Source: an uncultured Eubacteriales bacterium (lineage in GTDB: Bacteria > Bacillota > Clostridia > Oscillospirales > CAG-272). From it: a stretch of 34,860 nt of DNA. The notes beneath the pieces were generated by a model that saw only the letters and a list, made by a program, of their open reading frames with translations, had not been told where the DNA came from and did no database searches. Shown here piece after piece: positions 15,769 through 23,086 of this stretch. A program made the position numbers and the translations under genes. The stretch's first letter is position 1. Each line of letters begins with the position of its first letter. The stretch is taken from the NCBI GenBank assembly GCA_958414825.1, contig CATYXQ010000016.1, forward strand, positions 1 through 34,860, given 5' to 3'.

Positions 15769-16344
15769 TCACGCATCCGGCTGAATGTATTTCCAGTAGG
15801 ATCTCAGATAATCGACGCCCGACCAGACTGTCATAACCGACATTGCCGCCATCGCAATATAACTGAAAAGCCGGGGCGGCAGAGCGCTTGCGGGAACCGC
15901 AGGCTCTATTAAAATCACCAAAATGGCAAAAATCTGCGTGACCGTCTTGACCTTGCCGATCCACTTTGCCGCAATGACCTCGCCCGACCTGCCGGCGACG
16001 ACCAGCCGCATCGAGGTCACGGCCAGTTCGCGGAAGATCACGATAAACGCCGCCCACACGAAAACAGGGCGAATATCCTCAAACCGGTACAGAATGCCGA
16101 GCAGCGCGCCGAACACCATCAGCTTATCGGCCAGCGGATCCATAAATTTTCCGAAATCGGTAATCAGCCCGCGTCGGCGCGCGATTCTTCCGTCCAGCAT
16201 ATCGGTAAGGGAGGCAATGCCGAACACGGCCGCCGAAATCAGACAGGCCGCCGACGTGTTTTCAGGAAGCGTAATCGCAAGCAAAAACAGCGGAACCAAA
16301 AGACAGCGCAGCATCGTCAGACGATTCGGTAAATTCAGTTTCAT
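15769..16344 (-). CDS. pgsA: CDP-diacylglycerol-glycerol-3-phosphate 3-phosphatidyltransferase
   Basis: A 191-residue membrane enzyme of the CDP-alcohol phosphatidyltransferase family that makes phosphatidylglycerol phosphate, the committed step to phosphatidylglycerol. The signature DG-x2-AR-x8-G-x3-D-x3-D is seen intact as DGRIARRR...GKFMDPLAD (read across about residues 50-71). Several hydrophobic helices follow, including PVFVWAAFIVIFRELAVTSM. NLPNRLTMLRCLLVPLFLL is the usual PgsA N-terminus. Its ATG overlaps the rimO stop as ATGA (16341-16344), indicating translational coupling. It lies three bases upstream of the first possible pyrR ATG. In Bacillus pgsA sits before cinA-recA; here cinA is missing and recA is upstream. 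Confidence 0.95.
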   Translation of the reverse strand: MKLNLPNRLTMLRCLLVPLFLLAITLPENTSAACLISAAVFGIASLTDMLDGRIARRRGLITDFGKFMDPLADKLMVFGALLGILYRFEDIRPVFVWAAFIVIFRELAVTSMRLVVAGRSGEVIAAKWIGKVKTVTQIFAILVILIEPAVPASALPPRLFSYIAMAAMSVMTVWSGVDYLRSYWKYIQPDA

Positions 16345-17672
16345 TTTATGCCCTCCAAAGCCCGGCCAAACAGGTCGTAATCCAGCGCCTCGGTGATCTC
16401 CACCTGCACAAAGCGTCCCTCAGGGATCTTTTTCTCCGCCGTAAAATACACTTTTCCGTCTACATCGGGCGCGTCCGCGCGGCTCCGGCCGAAATACACG
16501 CCCGAAACCGTATCGTATCCCTCGCAGAGCACCTCGATTTGAGCGCCGATTTTTTCTTTCAGCAGCTTTTCGGACACGGCAAGCTGCACGCGCATTAGCG
16601 CGTCGCACCGGTCCTGCTTTTCCTGCTCGTCAAGCTGACCGTCAAACGCCGCGGCCGCGGTTCCCTCCTCTTGGGAATAGGCGAACGCGCCGAAACGGTC
16701 AAATTTCGTCTCTTTGACAAATTCGCAAAGCTCCGCAAATTCGTCCTCGGTCTCGCCCGGAAAGCCCGCTATGACCGTGGTGCGGATCGTCACCCCCGGA
16801 ATCTCCCGGCGAAGCTTTTCTATAACCGAGCGGATCAATTCTCCGCCGCCGTGCCGGTTCATCGCCGAAAGCACACGTTCATTTATATGCTGCACGGGCA
16901 GATCCACATACTTGCAGACGCGGTCGTTGTCCCGAATTTCGGCAATCAGTTCATCCGTGATCTTATCCGGATAGAGATAGAGCAGCCGGATCCAGGGAAT
17001 CGAGGTTTCCCGGCAGAGCGCGCGCACAAGCTCGGTCAGCATGTACTTTCCGTACAAGTCCAGCCCGTAGCGGGAGGTGTCCTGCGCAATCAGATTGAGC
17101 TCGCGCACGCCGAGCGCCTCCAGATTTTTCGCCTCGGCCACAAGATCCTCGACCGTGCGCGAGCGCATCCGGCCCCGGATCATCGGGATCGCGCAGTAGG
17201 TGCAGCGGTTGTCGCATCCCTCAGCGACTTTTAGATACGCGGTGTATTCGGGCGTGGTCAGCACGCGGTCGCCGCCCAGCGGCGCTTTTTCCCTGTCTTC
17301 AAACGAGGTATATTTTTCGCCGCGCGCAACCGCCGCGACCGCCTCCGCGATTTTGTGATACGATCCGGTGCCGAGCAGCGCGTCCACCTCGGGCATTTCA
17401 TCAAGGATTTCACTGCGGTACCGCTCGCAAAGACATCCGCAGACGACAATTCCGCGCAGCTTTCCGTGCGACTTTAAATAGGCGACGTCGAGAATGTTTT
17501 CAATAGCCTCTTCCTTTGCACTTTGGATAAAGCCGCAGGTATTGATTACCACAATGTCCGCCTCAGTCTCGTCCGGCGTGATCTCATAGCCGCTGTCGGC
17601 CAGAATTTTCAGCATGACTTCGGTATTGACCAGATTTTTGGCGCATCCGAGCGACACAAAACCGATTTTCAT
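16341..17672 (-). CDS. rimO: ribosomal protein uS12 methylthiotransferase RimO
   Basis: A 443-residue radical-SAM methylthiotransferase with two 4Fe-4S clusters. The N-terminal UPF0004 domain has C10 (VSLGCAKNLVN), C46 (NTCGF) and C80 (CGCL). The radical-SAM cluster is CDNRCTYC (C153, C157, C160), followed by IPMIRGRMRSR. The C-terminal TRAM domain begins near 375 and ends DYDLFGRALEG. The SLGCAKNLVNTE start and IRLLYLYPD motif favour RimO (modifying S12 Asp88) over the tRNA enzymes MiaB and MtaB. AAAGGA lies before the ATG at 17672. It is the first gene of rimO-pgsA-pyrR and follows the recA-recX terminator. Confidence 0.95.
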   Translation of the reverse strand: MKIGFVSLGCAKNLVNTEVMLKILADSGYEITPDETEADIVVINTCGFIQSAKEEAIENILDVAYLKSHGKLRGIVVCGCLCERYRSEILDEMPEVDALLGTGSYHKIAEAVAAVARGEKYTSFEDREKAPLGGDRVLTTPEYTAYLKVAEGCDNRCTYCAIPMIRGRMRSRTVEDLVAEAKNLEALGVRELNLIAQDTSRYGLDLYGKYMLTELVRALCRETSIPWIRLLYLYPDKITDELIAEIRDNDRVCKYVDLPVQHINERVLSAMNRHGGGELIRSVIEKLRREIPGVTIRTTVIAGFPGETEDEFAELCEFVKETKFDRFGAFAYSQEEGTAAAAFDGQLDEQEKQDRCDALMRVQLAVSEKLLKEKIGAQIEVLCEGYDTVSGVYFGRSRADAPDVDGKVYFTAEKKIPEGRFVQVEITEALDYDLFGRALEGIK

Positions 17673-17709
17673 TCAAACCATTCCTTTGAAAAATTTATCT
17701 AAACTTCGG

Positions 17710-17730
17710 AAAAAAGGGGGCTTTCCCCCT
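17710..17730 (-). terminator. terminator of recA-recX
   Basis: Stem GGGGG (17716-17720) / CCCCC (17725-17729), followed in the minus direction by T6 (complement of 17710-17715). A second 10-bp hairpin, GGGACAAGCG / CGCTTGTCCC (17751-17772), lies just before it after the recX stop. Confidence 0.85.
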
Positions 17731-17783
17731 GTCAAGCGGCATTCACATTCGGGACAAGCGCACGCTTGTCCCGCCCCCAAAGC

Positions 17784-18398
17784 TCAAAATCCGTGATCGT
17801 AGAGCACTTTGCGAAACTTTTCGGCTTCCTCAGGCGTTTCGGGCTGGAGCTTGCCGAATCTTCGCAAAAGATAGGCCCGCTTTGAATTTTCAAAATCCTC
17901 GTCGGTATACGTCTCAAGCGTATTTTCGACGTCCTCCCGCGCATACCCGCGCTTGAGAAGGATCGCCCGGATTCTGCGCGGCCCATACCCCCGCCTTTCC
18001 ACGCACACGCGCACATAGCTCTCAACCTGCGCCGGTTCGTCAATATAGCCGCACTCGACCAAAAAGGATACGGCCTGACGAATAGCCTTGTCGCTGTAGC
18101 CCTTTAAAAACAGCTTTCTTGCCATCTGCTGCCGATTGCACAGTCCGCCGGACAGCACGCGGATCGCATAGCGCACCGCGGCGTATCGGTCGGCGCATTC
18201 CATCAATTTCGGAAGAACCTCCGGCGAAATCGGGCCGAGGTCCAGCGAAAGATTAAAATAATCGTCTACGGAAATCGTCAAAATTCCATTCAGCCGGTAT
18301 ACCGAGGGCAAAAGAGAAGCCGGCATTACATGAATCTGCATACCGTCCCCGCCGTCGGCCGGAAGAATCCGGGCGATCCGCAAATATTCATTAGACAT
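17784..18398 (-). CDS. recX: recombination regulatory protein RecX
   Basis: A 204-residue RecX, which caps or alters RecA filaments on single-stranded DNA. The three-helix RecX repeats are visible: AIRVLSGGLCNRQQMARKLFLKGYSDKAI, then FLVECGYIDEPAQVESYVRVCVERRGYGPRRI and LLKRGYAREDVENTL, with the conserved GY and KG positions. A helical C-terminus with the repeated pattern RAYLLRRFGKL follows. The N-terminal 60 residues form a beta-rich extension common in Clostridia. Its ATG (18398) overlaps the recA stop by eight bases (ATGTCTAA), so it is translationally coupled. The pair ends at the double hairpin 17710-17772. Confidence 0.93.
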   Translation of the reverse strand: MSNEYLRIARILPADGGDGMQIHVMPASLLPSVYRLNGILTISVDDYFNLSLDLGPISPEVLPKLMECADRYAAVRYAIRVLSGGLCNRQQMARKLFLKGYSDKAIRQAVSFLVECGYIDEPAQVESYVRVCVERRGYGPRRIRAILLKRGYAREDVENTLETYTDEDFENSKRAYLLRRFGKLQPETPEEAEKFRKVLYDHGF

Positions 18399-19509
18399 CT
18401 AAATCAAAATCCCGCACGTCAAATTCTTCTTCAATCTCGAAATCGCCCCCGGCATCCTCGTCGAGCAATTCCGGATTGGCGGTAGCGCGGATCTTCTTTT
18501 CGATTTCAGCGGAGACGTCCGGATTGCTCTCAAGGAATTTGCGCACATTTTCCTTGCCCTGTCCGATTCGCTCACCGCCAAAAGAATACCACGAACCGCT
18601 CTTTTGAATCACGCCTGAAACCTCACCAAGATCGACGAGTTCGCCGATTCTTGAAATGCCCTTGCCGAACAGAATGTCAAACTCCGCCGTGCGGAAGGGG
18701 GGCGCGACCTTGTTTTTGACCACTTTGCATTTGACGCGGTTGCCGTACACCTCGCCGCCCGACGCTTTGATCTGCTCGCGCTTGCGCACGTCGATCCGCA
18801 CCGAGGCGTAATATTTGAGCGCGTTGCCGCCCGACGTGACCTCAGGATTGCCGTACATCACGCCTACTTTGTCGCGCAGCTGGTTGATAAACACGACAAT
18901 GCAGTTGTTTTTGGAAATAATGCCCGACAGCTTGCGCATGGCCTGAGACATGAGCCTTGCCTGCAATCCGACATGCGAGGAGCCCATTTCGCCGTCGATC
19001 TCCTGCTTCGGCACAAGCGCCGCCACTGAATCGACGACGATCACGTCTATAGCGCCCGAACGCGCAAGCGCCTCAGCGATAGAGAGCGCGTCCTCGCCGC
19101 AGTCGGGCTGGGAAACCAGAAGATCGTTGATGTTGACGCCTAACTTTTTGGCATAGCGGGGATCGAGCGCGTGCTCCGCGTCGATAAACGCAGCCTCTCC
19201 GCCCGCTTTCTGCGCCTCGGCTATAATGTGCAGCGCGACCGTGGTTTTACCGGACGATTCCGGCCCGTAGATCTCCACGATCCGTCCGCGCGGAACACCG
19301 CCGACCCCAAGCGCCAGATCCAGCGTCAGCGAGCCGGTCGAAATCGAAGGAATGTCCCCGTCAAGCCCCTCGCCGAGCTTCATAATCGCGCCCTTGCCGT
19401 ATCCCTTTTCAATCTGGGCAAGCGCGGTAGCCAGCGCCTTTTCCTTGTCGGCGCCCTCGCTTTCAGCCGCGTCCCCGGCTTTCGCCGAAGGTTTTTTGGT
19501 CGATTTCAT
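18391..19509 (-). CDS. recA: recombinase RecA
   Basis: A 372-residue RecA that polymerises on single-stranded DNA, promotes strand exchange and stimulates LexA cleavage. After a 22-residue variable N-terminus, KALATALAQIEKGYGKGAIM starts the conserved core. Walker A is GPESSGKTT (82-90), Walker B is IDVIVVDSVAAL, loop L1 is EIDGEMGSSHVG, and loop L2 lies around FINQLRDKVGVMYGNPEVTSGG. The C-terminus is acidic (EDAGGDFEIEEEFD), as in many RecA proteins. AGGAGG stands seven bases before the ATG at 19509. The leader contains a GAAA-loop hairpin repeated in the first codons. No intact LexA box was found upstream, so SOS control is not shown. Confidence 0.97.
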   Translation of the reverse strand: MKSTKKPSAKAGDAAESEGADKEKALATALAQIEKGYGKGAIMKLGEGLDGDIPSISTGSLTLDLALGVGGVPRGRIVEIYGPESSGKTTVALHIIAEAQKAGGEAAFIDAEHALDPRYAKKLGVNINDLLVSQPDCGEDALSIAEALARSGAIDVIVVDSVAALVPKQEIDGEMGSSHVGLQARLMSQAMRKLSGIISKNNCIVVFINQLRDKVGVMYGNPEVTSGGNALKYYASVRIDVRKREQIKASGGEVYGNRVKCKVVKNKVAPPFRTAEFDILFGKGISRIGELVDLGEVSGVIQKSGSWYSFGGERIGQGKENVRKFLESNPDVSAEIEKKIRATANPELLDEDAGGDFEIEEEFDVRDFDLDV

Positions 19510-19540
19510 GCATTTTCCTCCTGTCCCGGCTTTCGCCGAA
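19474..19540 (-). repeat. 16-base direct repeat forming two GAAA-loop hairpins at the recA start
   Basis: The 16-mer CCCGGCTTTCGCCGAA occurs at 19474-19489 (recA codons about 7-12) and at 19525-19540 (leader, just upstream of the AGGAGG). In the mRNA each copy reads CGGC-GAAA-GCCG, a short stem with a GNRA tetraloop. The copies are 51 bases apart and bracket the ribosome binding site and start codon. Confidence 0.5.
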
Positions 19541-19724
19541 TATCGTTCAAATTACGACAAAACCGAATGGTAATCTATACCGGGCCTTTGCTTTTTTCAT
19601 CTGTGAAAAAAACTCTGCCGCGCACGGCGTCAAAAGTCGCGGTATGCGTCCGTGTATCCTTGTATTTATGTATACCTGCGCGTCCATGCGCGAAGCGCCG
19701 CGCGTCTTTTGCGTCCGGGGACGC

Positions 19725-20327
19725 TCAGTAGGTCGGACTGTCCAGCCGCCAGAGCGTCTCGGTCGTTCCGTCCTCCTTCGTATTGACAATACGAACCAAA
19801 ATCAGTTCCACAATCTGCGTTCTGCCGTCCGCGCGGGTGTCGATCTGAATCGTCACGCGATCCGGCGCGCGCTTTTTGAGAATCAGCGTGGAATAGTCGT
19901 ATTCCCGCTCGGCAAGCGTATAGACCGGCGAGGAAACGGACTGCATCAGTCCAAGTTCCCCCTCCGCAAAGCGCGGGGGCGAAACCGCGTCCTCGGCCGC
20001 CACGCCGTCAAACGCCGCCGCATAGAGCAGCGCGCAGTATTCGGGCGTGAACACGGCCTCCGTCGCCTCTTTGATCTCGCTTATAGAATAAAATCCAAGC
20101 TGCGCGCCGTCCACATAATAATAGCCGCCGGAGGGCAGGTCTTCCGCCGCAGGCGGAAAACCGTAGCCGAAATAAATCTCATTGAGCGGCTTTGAAGCCT
20201 CGATAAGACCGGGCAGAACCGCGCGGACCTCGCTTTCCTCAATGCGGTTTTTTTCACAGCCGAAAAGAAGCGGCGTGAAAAGGAGACAGAGAAGTAAAAA
20301 ACCGATTCCCGCTTTAAATCTCATCAT
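19725..20327 (-). CDS. uncharacterised lipoprotein overlapping gyrA
   Basis: A 200-residue predicted lipoprotein I do not recognise. A hydrophobic signal (about residues 7-23) ends in LLFGC, so C24 is the lipidation site. The mature part is beta-rich and acidic, with GGYYYVDGAQLGFYSISEI, a helix EATEAVFTPEYCALLYAAAF, and C-terminal strands RVTIQIDTRADGRTQIVEL. The start ATG-ATG (20327/20324) lies inside the end of gyrA: the last gyrA codons supply GAGGAT as its ribosome binding site, giving a 14-base overlap. It must therefore be co-transcribed and probably translationally coupled to gyrase, an odd partner for a surface protein. A weak hairpin with T7 near 19603-19631 may end the transcript. 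Confidence 0.78.
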   Translation of the reverse strand: MMRFKAGIGFLLLCLLFTPLLFGCEKNRIEESEVRAVLPGLIEASKPLNEIYFGYGFPPAAEDLPSGGYYYVDGAQLGFYSISEIKEATEAVFTPEYCALLYAAAFDGVAAEDAVSPPRFAEGELGLMQSVSSPVYTLAEREYDYSTLILKKRAPDRVTIQIDTRADGRTQIVELILVRIVNTKEDGTTETLWRLDSPTY

Positions 20328-22884
20328 TTAAATCCTCATTTGCCTCTTTGCCGTCGGCGTCCCCGTCCGCGCCGTCTGCGGCGGAAGCTCTCTCTGCCGC
20401 GCGTTCAAGCGCGGCGGCGGTCGCCGCTTCTTTTTCGAGGCGCTCTTCGCTTTCAACCTTGGCAAAGTTCACGATTTTCGAGTCCTCGGACAGGCGCATG
20501 ACAATGACGCCGCCGGCCGTGCGCGAATAGGTCGGAATGCCCGAAACCGGGATCCGAATGACCGTGCCGTCCCCGGTAATCAGCATCAAATCGTCCTCGT
20601 CCTCCACAGACGCGATTGAAGAAAGCCTTCCGGTTTTTTCGGTGATGTTGTGCGCGCACACGCCCTTGCCTCCGCGGTTTTTCATCGTGCGGAAGTCCTC
20701 AAATTCGGTCAGCTTGCCGTATCCGTTTTCAGTGATCGTAACCAGTTTTCTGCCCGGTTCGACCAGCGCGACGCCGCAGACTTCGTCGTCCTCCGCGACG
20801 CGAATCCCGCGCACACCGCGCGCCGTTCTGCCCATCGCGCGGGTATTCTGCTCTTCAAATCGAACCGCGTTGCCGTCGTGCGTGGCGATAATGATTTCGG
20901 CGTTGCCGTCGGTGTTTTTGACAAAGAGAAGCTCGTCGCCCTCATCCAGCGACAGCGCGATTTTGCCGCCCTTTCGCTGGTACTCGTATTCGGAGAGCAG
21001 CGTGCGCTTAATCACGCCGCGGCGCGTTACCATCGTCAGATACTGCCCCTCCTCAAACGAGGAAATCTCGATCATGGCCGTGATTTTTTCACCCGGCGCG
21101 GTTTCAAGCAGGTTGACGATGTTGGAGCCCTTGGCCGTGCGCGACGCTTCGGGAATCTGGTAGGCCTTTCTGGTAAAGACCTTTCCGCTGTTTGTAAAGA
21201 AAAGGATATAGGAATGACTGTTCGCCACCAGCACCTTTTCGATAAAGTCCTCTTCTTTGGTGGTCATGCCGATAACGCCCTTGCCGCCGCGGTGCTGGGC
21301 GGTATAGGTGTCGGCCGGCAGACGCTTGATGTAGCCCGCGTTGGTCAGCGTGATAACGCAGGCGTGCCGCTCTATCAGATCCTCAAGCTCTATATCGTCT
21401 GTCGATTCCACAATCCGCGTGCGGCGCGCGTCCGAAAACTTTCGTTTGATCTCAAGCAGTTCCTCGCGGACGATGTTTTTGATTTTATTTTCATCTCCGA
21501 GAATCGAGAGAAGCTCCTCCACGCGCGCTTCAAGGTAAGCGAGTCTTTCTTCGATCTTCTGCCGCTCAAGGCCGGAGAGCTTGCCGAGCGTCATATCGAC
21601 AATGGCCTGCGCCTGCGCGTCGGTGAGCGAGAAGCGCGCCATCAGATTTTCCTTAGCCGCCGATACCGACGCGCTCTTTTTGATGGTTTCGATCACTTCG
21701 TCGATATGGTCAATCGCGATTTTGTAGCCCTCATAGATATGCATTTCGCGCTGCGCGCGGTCGAGATCAAATTTCGTGCGGCGGACAACGACCTCCTCCT
21801 GGAAGTCGATATACAGCCGCAGAATTTCGGGCAGACTCAAAATCTTCGGCTGTCCGTTCACAAGCGCCAACATATTGACGGCGCAGGTGTCCTGAAGCTG
21901 CGTGAAGCGGTAAAGCTGATTGAGCACGACCTGCGGATTGGCGTCGCGCCTGTATTCCACGACAATGCGCATACCGCCGCGTCCGCTCTCGTCGCGCAGA
22001 CCTGTGATGCCGTCGATCCGCTTGTCCTTGACAAGATCGGCCATGCTCTCGATCAGCATACTCTTGTTGACCATGTAGGGGATCTCGGTAAATACGATTC
22101 TGTGATGATCCTCTTCGACGTCGGCGGCGGCGCGCACGGTAATGCGCCCTCTTCCGGTCGAATAAGCGTCGTAAACGCCCTTTGTGCCGTAAATCGTGGC
22201 GTAGGTCGGAAAATCGGGGCCTTTGATATAATTCATCAGTTCGGCAACCGTAATATCCGGGTTTTCCATCATCGCGAGCGTGCCGTCAATCACCTCGCCG
22301 AGATTGTGAGGCGGAATGTTGGTCGCCATACCGACGGCAATGCCCACGCATCCATTGACAAGCAGGTTCGGGAAGCGGCTTGGCAGAACCACCGGCTCTT
22401 TTCTCGAATTGTCAAAGTTCGGCGCAAATTCAACGACGTCCTTCTCGATGTCGGTCATCATTTCATCGGCCAGCTTTGCAAGGCGCGCCTCGGTATAACG
22501 GTATGCGGCCGCGCCGTCGCCGTCCACGTTGCCGAAGTTTCCGTGGCCGCTTATGAGCGGGTAGCGATAGGAAAAGGGCTGCGCCATACGAACCATCGTC
22601 TGGTAAACGGCCGAGTCGCCGTGCGGATGATACCGACCAAGCACGTTGCCGACTGTAGTTGCGCTCTTTTTAAAGGGTTTGTCGTAGGTCAGATGATCCT
22701 CGTACATCGCGTACAGAATCCGGCGCTGACCGGGCTTCATACCGTCGCGCACGTCGGGCAGGGCGCGGCTGGTAATGACGCTCATCGAATACTCGATAAA
22801 CGCCTGCCGCACCTGCTTTTCCATATCGACGTCAATGATTTTCTGTTCCGGAAATTCCAAATTGTCGCTCTGATTGTTACTCAT
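20314..22884 (-). CDS. gyrA: DNA gyrase subunit A
   Basis: An 856-residue GyrA, the DNA-cleaving subunit of gyrase. The start MSNNQSDNLE has GAAGGA upstream; an in-frame extension to 23016 runs through intergenic hairpins. The breakage-reunion core starts with VITSRALPDVRDGMKP. The winged-helix region HPHGDSAVYQTMVRMAQP contains S91 and Q95, and Y130 in YRYTEARL is the catalytic tyrosine. The C-terminal pinwheel carries the GyrA box QHRGGKG (530-536), which marks gyrase rather than topoisomerase IV. The tail is acidic. Position 95 corresponds to E. coli D87, usually Asp or Glu, so Gln is unusual. The stop region overlaps the lipoprotein gene. Confidence 0.97.
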   Translation of the reverse strand: MSNNQSDNLEFPEQKIIDVDMEKQVRQAFIEYSMSVITSRALPDVRDGMKPGQRRILYAMYEDHLTYDKPFKKSATTVGNVLGRYHPHGDSAVYQTMVRMAQPFSYRYPLISGHGNFGNVDGDGAAAYRYTEARLAKLADEMMTDIEKDVVEFAPNFDNSRKEPVVLPSRFPNLLVNGCVGIAVGMATNIPPHNLGEVIDGTLAMMENPDITVAELMNYIKGPDFPTYATIYGTKGVYDAYSTGRGRITVRAAADVEEDHHRIVFTEIPYMVNKSMLIESMADLVKDKRIDGITGLRDESGRGGMRIVVEYRRDANPQVVLNQLYRFTQLQDTCAVNMLALVNGQPKILSLPEILRLYIDFQEEVVVRRTKFDLDRAQREMHIYEGYKIAIDHIDEVIETIKKSASVSAAKENLMARFSLTDAQAQAIVDMTLGKLSGLERQKIEERLAYLEARVEELLSILGDENKIKNIVREELLEIKRKFSDARRTRIVESTDDIELEDLIERHACVITLTNAGYIKRLPADTYTAQHRGGKGVIGMTTKEEDFIEKVLVANSHSYILFFTNSGKVFTRKAYQIPEASRTAKGSNIVNLLETAPGEKITAMIEISSFEEGQYLTMVTRRGVIKRTLLSEYEYQRKGGKIALSLDEGDELLFVKNTDGNAEIIIATHDGNAVRFEEQNTRAMGRTARGVRGIRVAEDDEVCGVALVEPGRKLVTITENGYGKLTEFEDFRTMKNRGGKGVCAHNITEKTGRLSSIASVEDEDDLMLITGDGTVIRIPVSGIPTYSRTAGGVIVMRLSEDSKIVNFAKVESEERLEKEAATAAALERAAERASAADGADGDADGKEANEDLNDEI

Positions 22885-23086
22885 TTCTTCTTTTCCTTCA
22901 ATAAGGGGCTTTGCCCCGTGATTCAACGTTTTCAGCGGGAGATTGTACGCCCGCTGAAAAAATGAAGCGGAACCCGCCGTCCGCGTACCCTTGTGCAAAG
23001 TTTTACACTTTTCCACATTGCAAATGTGGAAAAGCGCTATTTAAAAATGTGAATAAGTCTTTTTTGGGCCGTTTGCCCGCAAATTC
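22885..23086 (-). promoter_or_regulatory. structured gyrB-gyrA intergenic leader
   Basis: About 200 bases with three hairpins. A 12-bp perfect stem (23008-23019 / 23023-23034) has arms that each contain the DnaA-box-like TTTTCCACA. An 11-bp perfect stem TTTTCAGCGGG / CCCGCTGAAAA (22929-22939 / 22950-22960) has a 10-base loop. A small GGGGC-TTT-GCCCC hairpin (about 22906-22918) lies just before the gyrA ribosome binding site. None is followed by a T-run in the minus direction, so they look like mRNA structure or protein-binding sites rather than terminators. Confidence 0.5.

Noticed and set aside
19525..19552. Possible LexA/SOS box upstream of recA (GAAC and TTCG half-sites)
   Set aside because: Half-site spacing is one base short of the Bacillota consensus CGAAC-N4-GTTCG, and it overlaps the direct repeat that explains part of the sequence.
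20650..22965. 771-codon plus-strand ORF
   Set aside because: Antisense to gyrA for nearly its whole length; codon composition of a GC-rich gene leaves such frames open.
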